Source: Scytolyngbya sp. HA4215-MV1 (lineage in GTDB: Bacteria > Cyanobacteriota > Cyanobacteriia > Leptolyngbyales > Leptolyngbyaceae). Taken from it: 64,000 nt of DNA. The stretch is taken from NCBI GenBank assembly GCA_019359045.1, contig JAHHIA010000006.1:248001-312000 (forward strand), in the 5' to 3' direction. A program made the position numbers and the translations under genes. Positions 39,250 through 47,490 of the stretch are shown in pieces (the first letter of the stretch is position 1; every line of letters starts with the position of its first letter). Under the pieces are notes generated by a model. It worked only from the letters and a program-made list of their open reading frames with translations, had not been told where the DNA came from and did not search any database.

Positions 39250-39816
39250 ATGACCATTGCCATTCCCCAACCCCTTACCTTAGAGCAGTTTCTCAAACTG
39301 TCCTACATTGAAGATTCACCTGCCTGGGAATTTATACAGGGAGAAGCGATTCAGAAGCCCATGCCTGGCGGCAAACATAGTCGATTACAGTCCCGCTTGG
39401 GAGGTGCTATTAATGCAACCAATTCTGCTTACGAGGCGTTTCCTGAACTGCGTTGCACGGTGGGTGGACGATCGATTGTTCCAGATTTAGTGGTTTTGGC
39501 GAAGACCCAGATTCCAGTGGATGCGAATGGGGAGATTATCAGTACGGGAATCCATGTTGCACCCGATTGGGTCATTGAGATTTTGTCACCTGAACAAAGC
39601 CAGATGAAGGTGACTCGCAATATTTTGCATAGTTTGCGCCATGGTGGACAGATGGGCTGGCTCATTGATCCCGATGAGCGTGTGGTGTTGGTTTATCGCC
39701 CCAATTGCTTGCCGGATGAGTTAACCGATGAGGCTCAACTTCCCTGTCTACCGGGTGTTGATTTGGCGCTAACTGTAGAGCAAATGTTTGGCTGGCTGAA
39801 AGTGGGAGCAAGCTAA
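39250..39816 (+). CDS. Uma2 family endonuclease-like protein
   Basis: The 188-residue protein starts TIAIPQPLTLEQFLKLSYIE and keeps the core acids: IVPDLVVLAK (Asp79), VIEILSPEQSQMKVTRN (Glu110, Lys120), then HGGQMGWLIDPDERVVLVYR. It belongs to a different Uma2 subgroup from the gene at 38493, with the early TLEQF element. It is divergent from that gene across a 154-bp promoter region. Confidence 0.87.
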   Translation: MTIAIPQPLTLEQFLKLSYIEDSPAWEFIQGEAIQKPMPGGKHSRLQSRLGGAINATNSAYEAFPELRCTVGGRSIVPDLVVLAKTQIPVDANGEIISTGIHVAPDWVIEILSPEQSQMKVTRNILHSLRHGGQMGWLIDPDERVVLVYRPNCLPDELTDEAQLPCLPGVDLALTVEQMFGWLKVGAS

Positions 39817-39933
39817 GAGTATGGCTTCGGACTCAATCCGAACTAGGGCTAATTTTACTAACTACGATCGCTCTACTCCACCTTTTCCCGTTGACAGTTT
39901 TCGATTTCGGCGATCGGGGAATTACCGCATTTC

Positions 39934-40016
39934 CTTAAGTCTCAGCGCGATCGCCAAGTAGAATCACAAAGCCTTCCTGCGTAAAGTGGCGATCGTGCGT
40001 GAGAACTTCATTAATT
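39934..40016 (-). pseudogene. PIN-domain (VapC-like) toxin fragment
   Basis: A short reverse-strand reading gives NEVLTHDRHFTQEGFVILLG then DRAET and a stop at 39934-39936. The LTHDRHFTQEGF element is the usual C-terminal strand-helix of cyanobacterial PIN-domain toxins. Only about 25 codons remain, and no antitoxin is seen. Confidence 0.55.
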
Positions 40017-40073
40017 CAACCGTTAGATAATGAGTGAAGGATCATCCGTTGTCACGTCAACTCATCTTTTCTC

Positions 40074-40673
40074 TCACGCCTCATTCCCAAACGACACCCC
40101 TTCATATAGCAGCGCGATCGCACATTCAAACTCAATGCTACTCAAGGAAATCATATCTCCTGCCCGATAGGGATAGTAGAGCCACATCCTGCCCTCACCC
40201 CGACGATAACACTCCACTGCTACCTTCTCAGAATCAACCAGAACATACTCTTGCAGACTGGGTATCGTCTGGTAGTAGGTGAACTTTTCCCCCCGATCCT
40301 TTGCCTCGGTGCTGGGAGAAAGCACTTCCACAATCAATTTGGGAGATTGGATGAACTGGCGGGCGTTGATGTCTCGCGAGTCGCAACTGACGATGATGTC
40401 TGGATAATAGTAAGGACTGGTGGGACTCACTTCTACTTTCACATCCGATACATTGATCCGACATCCCCGCGATTTCAGGTGGGGACGCAACGCGGTGTAG
40501 AGGTTGAGGACAATGTCATTGTGGGGAATGGTTCCACCCGTCATGGCAAAGAGTTTACCATTGACGTACTCATGGCGAACTTCTTGTTGAGATTCCCATT
40601 CCAGGTATTCTGCGATCGACATTTTGAGCGGTGGTTGGGGGGACGTGACCATCCTTGCAAGTTCCTGCAACAT
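40074..40673 (-). CDS. Uma2 family endonuclease-like protein
   Basis: The 199-residue protein may start at ATG 40673 or seven codons later. It is a paralogue of the gene at 38493: EVRHEYVNGKLFAMTGGTIP, YYYPDIIVSCDSRDINARQF (Asp92), KLIVEVLSPSTEAKDRGEKF (Glu117, Lys130) and LQEYVLVDSEKVAVECYRR. The core acids are intact. It is divergent from the Uma2 gene at 40743 with only about 70 bases between starts. Confidence 0.88.
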   Translation of the reverse strand: MLQELARMVTSPQPPLKMSIAEYLEWESQQEVRHEYVNGKLFAMTGGTIPHNDIVLNLYTALRPHLKSRGCRINVSDVKVEVSPTSPYYYPDIIVSCDSRDINARQFIQSPKLIVEVLSPSTEAKDRGEKFTYYQTIPSLQEYVLVDSEKVAVECYRRGEGRMWLYYPYRAGDMISLSSIEFECAIALLYEGVSFGNEA

Positions 40674-40742
40674 TCCTCAATTCTTACAGATATCCTGACT
40701 ACTCTAAAATGGGAAAGGTAACTCTTGCTTTTGAGCGCCGCT

Positions 40743-41390
40743 ATGACTGCTACTCTGATCCAAAGTCCCGATCGGGTGATTCTGCGGAATATTAGTTGGC
40801 AAACCTATCAATCGCTAATTTGCGACTTTGAGCAGGAGCCAGCTCTGCGGCTTACTTACGATCGCGGTACGCTCGAAATCCGTATGCCCCTTGATCCCCA
40901 TGAAACTTACAAGAAACTGATTGGGCGTTTTATTGAAGCCGCAACAGAGGAACTCGATTTAGAAATTCGCAGCTTGGGGTCACGTACCTGCGATCGCGCT
41001 GATCTGAGAAGAGGGTTGGAACCGGATCAGTGTTACTACATTCAACATGAGGCATTGGTTCGAGCAGTGGAACAAATTGATTTAGCCCAGTATCCACCGC
41101 CCGATCTGGCAGTTGAAGTGGATATTACCAGCAGTTCCCTCGATCGGTTCTCGATTTATGCAGATCTAGGAATTCCAGAAGTTTGGCGTTACGATGGTCA
41201 ATCGCTTACTATTTACTACTTGCAGGCGGGTAAGTATGAGATCTACGATCGCAGTATTGCTTTGCCACTGCTGAAAGCCGATGACCTTTCCAGGTTCTTA
41301 GCATTGCGTTTCTCCAACGATGAGACGAGATCGCCCATAAGTGAAAACAGTTTAGTGAAGCAGTTTCGCCAATGGCTTAGAGCGCTTTGA
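40743..41390 (+). CDS. Uma2 family endonuclease-like protein
   Basis: From ATG 40743 the product is 215 residues; the longer frame needs a TTG at 40725. It belongs to the subgroup with ISWQTYQSLICDFEQEPALR, YDRGTLEIRMPLDPHE, a cysteine-containing RTCDRADLRRGLEPDQCYYI and the core PPDLAVEVDITSSSLDRFSI. Its nearest match in the window is the gene at 52720-53394. The core Asp and Glu are present. Confidence 0.87.
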   Translation: MTATLIQSPDRVILRNISWQTYQSLICDFEQEPALRLTYDRGTLEIRMPLDPHETYKKLIGRFIEAATEELDLEIRSLGSRTCDRADLRRGLEPDQCYYIQHEALVRAVEQIDLAQYPPPDLAVEVDITSSSLDRFSIYADLGIPEVWRYDGQSLTIYYLQAGKYEIYDRSIALPLLKADDLSRFLALRFSNDETRSPISENSLVKQFRQWLRAL

Positions 41391-41659
41391 TGAGATGGGA
41401 TGAGGGCGATCGCCCTACCATGAAACGTTTGATACATCAGGCGACGAGCAACTCGATACGCCTCACCTCCATAAACAGCAACCCACTGCTAAAGAGCAAA
41501 GAGCGATTTTGGGAAAAACCAGCCCAACCGTATCGGTAACATTGTCTACCTGCTCCAGCAGCACCAAACGCTTAGACCAGGACTGGCTAGAAAGGCAAAC
41601 TTCCGGCAGTAGCGATTTCGTGGGTTAAGACAAAGTTCGTTGCGAAAGGTGTTAGGAAA
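41391..41659. other. Intergenic stretch, no clear gene
   Basis: Between two convergent genes there are no supported features. A short reverse-strand piece (KRLVLLEQVDNVTDTVGLVF) reads like protein but has no start, and I could not assign it. Confidence 0.4.
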
Positions 41660-43282
41660 TCAGGAAAAGCCACACTCTTCTATACGAGAGAGAAAAAGCC
41701 AACACCACGGCAAAAGACCATATTTTTTTGTAACATACAGTCCAGTAGATTGACGAGGCGTGCCTAAGCAGGGTAGATATCCTTTAGGTTTATCAGCTAT
41801 ATTCCCTGTATAGTCCAGCTCCATAACCCAATTGTGGTCTTGATACCATCCCAACCGCTTGCCAAAAAGCTGCCAGCGATTTGTTAGACGATCGTTGTAT
41901 TCCTCTATGCTTGCGGCTGGTGAATACTCCGAGTGACAAGTTTTATAAGTTACTTGGCTATTTTGAAATGTCTCTTCTAAAACACGCCATTGAACACTAA
42001 AACCAAATCGTGCATTACTATGTTTTAGCCAAAGCTGATCGATGCTTTGCAACCATTCACACGGGAGCTTTTCGATGTCTTCTTCACGAGAGACATTACC
42101 CATAATTGACCAGGTTTCCTGGTTAGCTTCTTCCCAATTCCCTGCTAGCAGCAACTCTTCTAATCTCCTATAGATGGAAGGAGTAGAGGAGGTATTAAGT
42201 AGAGGCTTGCTCTGTAACCCTGGAAACTCAACATGCTCTAGTGCTACTCGCTCTCCGATTCTTCCTGGAAAAGTAGGCTTTTGAGAAGGCTTCACCCTGC
42301 CTTCTCTCACTGCATCTAACAATTGTTGCTGGGCTTCAGTCTCTTCACAGTCAAAGACATCGAGATAGACAATTTGAGCTAACAGACCATTTAGTTGACA
42401 ATTCTCTACCCTGACTGGAATTAATTTGCGCTCAGTGCTAGTAGGATTTTGGGCAAAAGCAGCCGCCCATTCAGGTTGAGTATAGGCAGATCTCAAGTAG
42501 TTCTCTGACAGCACAGCAATTGTCTTTTGGCATTCTGCTACCGCTCTCTGCATATCAAGTACGAAGTTCCCACCTGGTCTAAAATCCCAGGCTTGAATGA
42601 TGGCGGTATAACCTGCTTCTTCCAGTACCCAAGCAATCCATTCTGCCCATTGCTGGTCGTGGCGATTGTAGCTAATGAAAAAATCTTTTGCTGGCAACTC
42701 ACCTGCTCCTTGAATCTCATCTGAATTGATATCCTTAAGGCGCTGTGCTTGGTTTTCGATGTCTTTTCGCATCGCCACAAACCATTCTCGTGCAGCAACC
42801 TGTCCCTGGCTAACCTCAGTTTCAACTGCAACCAACCACTGCTGCGCTTTTTCGGGATTGAGAAAGTGAAGTGCTGTTAACTGCTGAGCGCGTTCTAATT
42901 CTACCCGATCGTCCCAGGCAGACTGACGCTCCACATACTGCCAGAGTAACGTTGCAACATCACGGGTGCGTTCAACTCCATAGGTCTGCGCCAATCCTGT
43001 CAGCAGAACATCCCGAATTTCGGGTTCCACTTCGTACAGTCCTTCATCAATCTCACGACAGAGCGGTGATAGCAAAAACTCAAACTCCACCGTGTAGGGC
43101 AACACTTCGGGGGGATCGAGGAAGAAGTTGATTCGCAGGAGATGCAACAGTTCCGCATTCAGCGCCACTGGCAGAGCTGCATGGTAAGCCAAGTGTAGCG
43201 CTGCTTCGCCATACGCCCCACACCGTTGCTGAAAATCTTTGACCCACCGCTGTGCTCGATCTCTCACCATCATAGAAGTCAT
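41660..43282 (-). CDS. TIR-GUN4 fusion, VMAP-like effector of the vWA-MoxR operon
   Basis: The 540-residue protein has three parts. Residues 1-175 are a helical domain (RWVKDFQQRCGAYGEAALHL, AYHAALPVALNAELLHLLR) also seen ahead of other effectors in vWA-MoxR loci. Residues 198-335 are a TIR domain: KDFFISYNRHDQQWAEWIAW, FRPGGNFVLDMQRAVAECQK, and NYLRSAYTQPEWAAAF with the likely catalytic Glu271. Residues 370-535 are a GUN4 domain: IYRRLEELLLAGNWEEANQE, LPCEWLQSIDQLWLKHSNAR, RFGFSVQWRV, FGKRLGWYQDHNW. TIR domains in bacterial immunity hydrolyse NAD+; GUN4 binds protoporphyrin IX and Mg-protoporphyrin. Its start overlaps the vWA stop by four bases (ATGA). I infer a tetrapyrrole-linked death effector. 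Confidence 0.9.
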   Translation of the reverse strand: MTSMMVRDRAQRWVKDFQQRCGAYGEAALHLAYHAALPVALNAELLHLLRINFFLDPPEVLPYTVEFEFLLSPLCREIDEGLYEVEPEIRDVLLTGLAQTYGVERTRDVATLLWQYVERQSAWDDRVELERAQQLTALHFLNPEKAQQWLVAVETEVSQGQVAAREWFVAMRKDIENQAQRLKDINSDEIQGAGELPAKDFFISYNRHDQQWAEWIAWVLEEAGYTAIIQAWDFRPGGNFVLDMQRAVAECQKTIAVLSENYLRSAYTQPEWAAAFAQNPTSTERKLIPVRVENCQLNGLLAQIVYLDVFDCEETEAQQQLLDAVREGRVKPSQKPTFPGRIGERVALEHVEFPGLQSKPLLNTSSTPSIYRRLEELLLAGNWEEANQETWSIMGNVSREEDIEKLPCEWLQSIDQLWLKHSNARFGFSVQWRVLEETFQNSQVTYKTCHSEYSPAASIEEYNDRLTNRWQLFGKRLGWYQDHNWVMELDYTGNIADKPKGYLPCLGTPRQSTGLYVTKKYGLLPWCWLFLSRIEECGFS

Positions 43283-44457
43283 AGCGCTTTCTCAAGTATA
43301 TGCTGCTGTCCCCGCAGGACATTCACAGCTCGTTGAATCCCTTCGCAATCGAGGGGAAACATGGGCACATGGCGGGCAATCTGAGCTGCTGTATTGTTGA
43401 GCCAGTAGCGTTTGGGTAAGGGATTCAACCAAACATAGTGGCAGGTGTAGGTGCGGAGGGCTTTCATAAAGGCGATCGTATCCAACAAGCGCGAAATCCG
43501 ATAGCGGTTACGGGCAGCCCCGGCATCACTGACCAGGACAACCGCAGAGCTAGACGCATAGGTCTGCAGGATATCAATTAATGGCTCAGGACAGAGCAGA
43601 GCCGGGTCACTGTAGAGACAGCCTTCGCTCAGGGGTTGAATCTGGGGCAACACTGGATCAAGCGCAGGAAACAACTGCCCCGTTAGGCCCTCCAGCACCT
43701 GGTCATCAGCTCCTTCGGCTGGCACATTGTGAAAGTAGTAGACAGCAGTTTCTTCCAGCCTGCCTGCTTGCTGAATGGCACTGCAAACCTCATCACAAAA
43801 TTGATGAAACGGGTCCATCGAACCCTGACGATCGATCAGTAACAGTAACCGCGCTACATTTCGCCGTCGGGGTTGCAGGACAACAGTCGTTGCCACACCT
43901 AACCGACTGCGACGGGCGATCGTGCCGGCAATATCCAGTTCTACAGGAGGACCTGTGCGAACCGGTCGCCGTAAGCGTCGCCAGGTCTGGGCAATTTCCC
44001 GGTAGGTGAGGGGAAACTGGGGCACAAACACAAAGGGACGCTCAGACACCTTGACATCAGCAAGAGAAATGGGTGGCAGTCCACCCTGCGATGCTGTTTT
44101 GGGAATGCTCTTCTGGGCAGCGTTTGCTTTTTCAGGTTGATATAGCTCGCTCAGAGATTCATCTCTGCCAATCGGTGCGTCATCGTCTTCCAGGGAGTAT
44201 TGCCAATCGTCTGAATCGGGGGCAAGCTGTTCAAACAAAGCCGATAGGGTTTCCTGCTCTCGCAGCGATTTTGCCCAGAGGGAATTGCATAAGTCCAGTA
44301 GGGATTCTCGCGAAGTCCAGCCAAACCCAGCCCGCAACGCCTGCTGTAAGGCTTGATAATCTGAGGGTCCAATCGCAAAGCCGCGACGACGCAACCGTTG
44401 AAACAGCTGCCAGAGGAAGTCAGGGAGCACTGGAGTGAGGGTCATACGCTGTCCCAT
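43279..44457 (-). CDS. vWA protein of the vWA-MoxR system (SAV_2336-N/CoxE-like)
   Basis: The 392-residue protein has an N-terminal helical domain (FLWQLFQRLRRRGFAIGPSD, LLDLCNSLWAKSLREQETL), an acidic linker, a conserved FVFVPQFPLTYREIAQTWRR segment, and a vWA domain from about 195: RRRNVARLLLLIDRQGSMDP, then SSSAVVLVSDAGAARNRYRI. The metal site is D209-R-Q-G-S213, so the middle serine of the DxSxS motif is replaced by Gln. vWA proteins pair with MoxR ATPases, which remodel them. It overlaps the upstream moxR stop by one base and the downstream gene by four. Confidence 0.9.
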   Translation of the reverse strand: MGQRMTLTPVLPDFLWQLFQRLRRRGFAIGPSDYQALQQALRAGFGWTSRESLLDLCNSLWAKSLREQETLSALFEQLAPDSDDWQYSLEDDDAPIGRDESLSELYQPEKANAAQKSIPKTASQGGLPPISLADVKVSERPFVFVPQFPLTYREIAQTWRRLRRPVRTGPPVELDIAGTIARRSRLGVATTVVLQPRRRNVARLLLLIDRQGSMDPFHQFCDEVCSAIQQAGRLEETAVYYFHNVPAEGADDQVLEGLTGQLFPALDPVLPQIQPLSEGCLYSDPALLCPEPLIDILQTYASSSAVVLVSDAGAARNRYRISRLLDTIAFMKALRTYTCHYVWLNPLPKRYWLNNTAAQIARHVPMFPLDCEGIQRAVNVLRGQQHILEKAL

Positions 44458-45407
44458 TATTTCTGTGCCAGAGCTTCTATTGCCCGTTGACGATCGCCCT
44501 CCTGCTTTAGTAGTGCCCCAATACTAGGGAGCGAATCGAGGTTTTCGACTGGGGTCTGAACGGCTTCCAAATAGCCCACCCAGTCCAGCAGTTCACTCAA
44601 TCCCGGTTTCTTGCTCAGGTCTAGCTGTCGCAGTTTCAGAATTACCTCGATCGCCTTCTGGCTTAGTTCAGCGTTTTGCATCTGTTGCGTGGTTAAAATT
44701 TGCTGCAAGCGATCTTCAGTTTCAGGAAATTCAATGTAGTGGAAGATGCAGCGACGCAAAAAGGCAGCGGGTAATGCTTTCTCCTCATTGTGGGTGACAA
44801 AGACGATCGGGCGCAGGGCTGGCTTATTGCCGACTGCATAGTGCATCTCAGGTGCTTCTGTCACCTGGAACTCTAGGCGATCTAATTCCCACAGCAAATC
44901 GTTGGGAAAATCCAGGTCGGCTTTGTCGATCTCATCAATCAGCACCACCGATCGTCGTCCATGCTGTGCTCGTGCGATCGCCCGTCCCAAAGCGCCCAGC
45001 CGAATATACTGTTTCACATCTTTGCTCTGTTCTGACCCAATCTGAGCATCGTAAAGCCGATTGACGGCATCGTAGGTGTAGAGCAAGTCTTGAGCACGGC
45101 TGGTAGATTTAATGTAACTCGTTTCTAACGGCAAACCCAGGGCATAAGCAACGGCATAAGCGAGACGGGTCTTACCGCAACCGGGTTCCCCTTGCAGCAG
45201 CAGGGGACGCCCCAAAGCGATCGCCAAGTCCACCGCTTCCTTCAGCTTGTCATCCGGCAAGTACAGCTCTTTGGAAACCGCTTCTGTAAGGGGATTGGTT
45301 TCAGGCACGGGATCGATGTCTGGGTTTTCGATTGCCTGGGTTTCTGGCAATCCATTGTAGTCAACTTGGGAGAACCAGGTCGAGGTATCGATCGCACGTT
45401 TGGGCAT
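44457..45407 (-). CDS. MoxR family AAA+ ATPase
   Basis: The 316-residue protein is a complete AAA+ module: Walker A LLLQGEPGCGKTRLAYAVAY (73-80), Walker B SVVLIDEIDKAD (about 153-164), sensor 1 PIVFVTHNEEKALPAAFLRR with the arginine finger-like RRC, and a lid with LSKKPGLSELLDWVGYLEAV. MoxR ATPases act as chaperones for vWA partners. The gene lies 12 bases after the STAND-like gene and shares one base (TAATG) with the vWA gene. The unit is typical of ternary conflict systems. Confidence 0.94.
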   Translation of the reverse strand: MPKRAIDTSTWFSQVDYNGLPETQAIENPDIDPVPETNPLTEAVSKELYLPDDKLKEAVDLAIALGRPLLLQGEPGCGKTRLAYAVAYALGLPLETSYIKSTSRAQDLLYTYDAVNRLYDAQIGSEQSKDVKQYIRLGALGRAIARAQHGRRSVVLIDEIDKADLDFPNDLLWELDRLEFQVTEAPEMHYAVGNKPALRPIVFVTHNEEKALPAAFLRRCIFHYIEFPETEDRLQQILTTQQMQNAELSQKAIEVILKLRQLDLSKKPGLSELLDWVGYLEAVQTPVENLDSLPSIGALLKQEGDRQRAIEALAQK

Positions 45408-45419
45408 GGGGCTGTTTCC

Positions 45420-46382
45420 TTAATCGAGTTGTTCCAGAAAGGCTTCGGCAGATAGAGATGGATTGCTTTGCAAAATGGATAGGGTATAGTCCAGATGCTC
45501 ATAAACTAAGCCTACGTCTAAGCATCCGGTTTGCACATCACAAAGACAGCGCTCAATCATCTTCTGCATCCATTCATCACTCAGATGCATCCAGTTCAAC
45601 ACCTGGGTAATATCTCGAATCCACTGGAAGGCATGAACTTTTTCAAACTGGGGTGGATGTAAGCAAACAACATCGGGTGGGAAAATACAATCTGCATTGC
45701 CAACCATAACGACAATTAGCCGATACTTAAACTCATCCTGAAAGGCAGTTTGGATTTGCTGCCAAAAGTCTTTGGGAATGGCAGAACTAGCATCACCCAC
45801 ACCAACTCGAATGGGACAAATGACATCGCCAGTCTGTAACAGCTTCTTATATTGCTTGATTGCTTCAACCGCTTTACTAACGGAAATGACTTGTGGATTG
45901 AGGGAAAGCGTTTGGCGGATTTGAATATTATTGCGACCGAGTTCATGCTTGAGGCGCTCGCAAAAGTTCTTCAAAAATGCTTTTTCGCCACAGGGAACAG
46001 CCAGACCAATCAATCCCTTTTTTCCCAAGAGTTCTCCCAGGCATTTATCGACCATGTGTGTCAGATCAAATTTGGAGACTTCGGGAAATTGGTGGAATCC
46101 AGTTCGTGGAGTCGTTGAAGTAGATGACTTAACTTCTTTTAGTAAGCTATGGAGTATCTTGATCAACTCTGTCGGATCGGTGCCTTGATTGATGACATAA
46201 CAGTTATTATTCCCAACAATGCTTTGATTCCCAGGGACAATCACTGCTTCTGTCGCATCCCCTTGAATCGCCACCGCCCCTTGCCTAGATGCCAAGGTAA
46301 ATTCAGCCATGAGCGCCTGAACCTCAGCCTCTGGCAGTTTTTTGCGCAGAATCGCTTTGAGTGTCTCCAACTCCTCCGGCAT
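45420..46382 (-). CDS. STAND-like protein (possible inactive STAND) with shared beta module
   Basis: The 320-residue protein has a helical start (ELETLKAILRKKLPEAEVQA), then the short beta signature RQGAVAIQGDATEAVIVPGN and QSIVGNNNCYV (about 33-63), then a STAND-like alpha/beta domain: LLGKKGLIGLAVPCGEKAFL (124-136), where a P-loop would be expected but no GxxxxGK(S/T) is present, TGDVICPIRVGVGDASSAIP, YRLIVVMVGNADCIFPPDVV, and C-terminal helices. This fits the inactive-STAND domains described for conflict systems; that name is my inference. It lies 11 bases after the caspase gene and 12 before moxR. Confidence 0.72.
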   Translation of the reverse strand: MPEELETLKAILRKKLPEAEVQALMAEFTLASRQGAVAIQGDATEAVIVPGNQSIVGNNNCYVINQGTDPTELIKILHSLLKEVKSSTSTTPRTGFHQFPEVSKFDLTHMVDKCLGELLGKKGLIGLAVPCGEKAFLKNFCERLKHELGRNNIQIRQTLSLNPQVISVSKAVEAIKQYKKLLQTGDVICPIRVGVGDASSAIPKDFWQQIQTAFQDEFKYRLIVVMVGNADCIFPPDVVCLHPPQFEKVHAFQWIRDITQVLNWMHLSDEWMQKMIERCLCDVQTGCLDVGLVYEHLDYTLSILQSNPSLSAEAFLEQLD

Positions 46383-46393
46383 GGTGGTAATGC

Positions 46394-47440
46394 TTATTCC
46401 TTGTCGTTATAAATTGTGTCGCCAATGCTGAAGTTTTGGGCAGTTCCTAAATTGATACTGTTCTGCCCTAATTGCGTCACTCGCTGTATAACGTTGTTGT
46501 TGCCAACCGTATTGCCATCACCCGTGATAATCGTGGCACCTTGAACTGAACCACCAATGGCAACCGCACGATCGCCCGATGCAATAACCTCAGTCTGCTG
46601 AATCAACTGGCGGTTAAATTCACCGGGTTCAGATTCGATTTCGGGTTCCCCAGTAAACGGCAGACCCTTCGGTTCCGAGTCACCGCCCGCATAGTACGCC
46701 AGTTTAAAGTTATCTGCAACGTCAAACCAGTCCAGGATGGGATGCTGGCGATCGCGGGTTCGGCGCGATACCACCTCACGGGCATAGAGGGCTAAATCTG
46801 TCACTCGCACATAGCCATCCTTCTTAGAAGCTCCCTTGCCTGCCAGAGCTTCGATCAACGCCAGGGTAAAAGCACTGTAAGGTCTGCCTGCCAGAGATTT
46901 CTCATCAGCCTGAGACGAGGCAATCACCATTCGTCCTCTTCCTTTCGCAAACAGCGCCTGGGCTTCTGGCGGCAGCGGTGCCTTTTCAGCTTCGTAAGGC
47001 AGAGTTGTTGCATCGCTCAACCCACCGGCATGGCAACAATCCAGCAACAGCAGCAACTTTTTGGCAGGAATTGCTTGCAGTTTGGTCGTCAACTCGGTGC
47101 CACTAATCGCCGTTTTGTGGAGTTTGGTCTGGTCATAACCAAAGGGCATCAAAAAGTAGGCTTCTCCCATGGCACTGGAGACCTGATACCCATGTCCAGA
47201 AAAATAGACCAGGACGGTAGAGTCGGTAGTGGTGGTTTGGGCAAGCTGGTCCAGGGCTGCTAACACATCATCTCGCGTTGCCTGTTCTTTGGTGAGCAAT
47301 CGCACCTGTTCGGTTGGGTAGGCACAGCGCTCCGGGTCCTTCAGGATATTGGCAAGACCGATAGCATCATCTACTGTGTTCGGCAAGTCGCCACCTACCC
47401 CAATCACACAGGCATGACCCTGGGCAAACAGTTCGCTCAT
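46394..47440 (-). CDS. Caspase-like protease with C-terminal beta tail, first gene of the vWA-MoxR operon
   Basis: The 348-residue protein is a caspase domain (residues 1-250): CVIGVGGDLPNTVDDAIGLA, the catalytic His in VLVYFSGHGYQVS (His83) and Cys in LLLLLDCCHAGGLSD (Cys136), followed by VIASSQADEKSLAGRPYSAF. A linker leads to the C-terminal tail (283-348): EVIASGDRAVAIGGSVQGAT, IITGDGNTVGNNNVIQRVTQ and NSINLGTAQNFSIGDTIY, a repetitive beta-rich segment. The same signature is found in three other proteins of this locus. The protease should be active. It heads a five-gene operon and is divergent from the membrane protein at 47491. Confidence 0.92.
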   Translation of the reverse strand: MSELFAQGHACVIGVGGDLPNTVDDAIGLANILKDPERCAYPTEQVRLLTKEQATRDDVLAALDQLAQTTTTDSTVLVYFSGHGYQVSSAMGEAYFLMPFGYDQTKLHKTAISGTELTTKLQAIPAKKLLLLLDCCHAGGLSDATTLPYEAEKAPLPPEAQALFAKGRGRMVIASSQADEKSLAGRPYSAFTLALIEALAGKGASKKDGYVRVTDLALYAREVVSRRTRDRQHPILDWFDVADNFKLAYYAGGDSEPKGLPFTGEPEIESEPGEFNRQLIQQTEVIASGDRAVAIGGSVQGATIITGDGNTVGNNNVIQRVTQLGQNSINLGTAQNFSIGDTIYNDKE

Positions 47441-47490
47441 AGTTGCTGGAAAATCGGCTAGGATTAGGTGTTTTCAAATCCATCTTAGGT

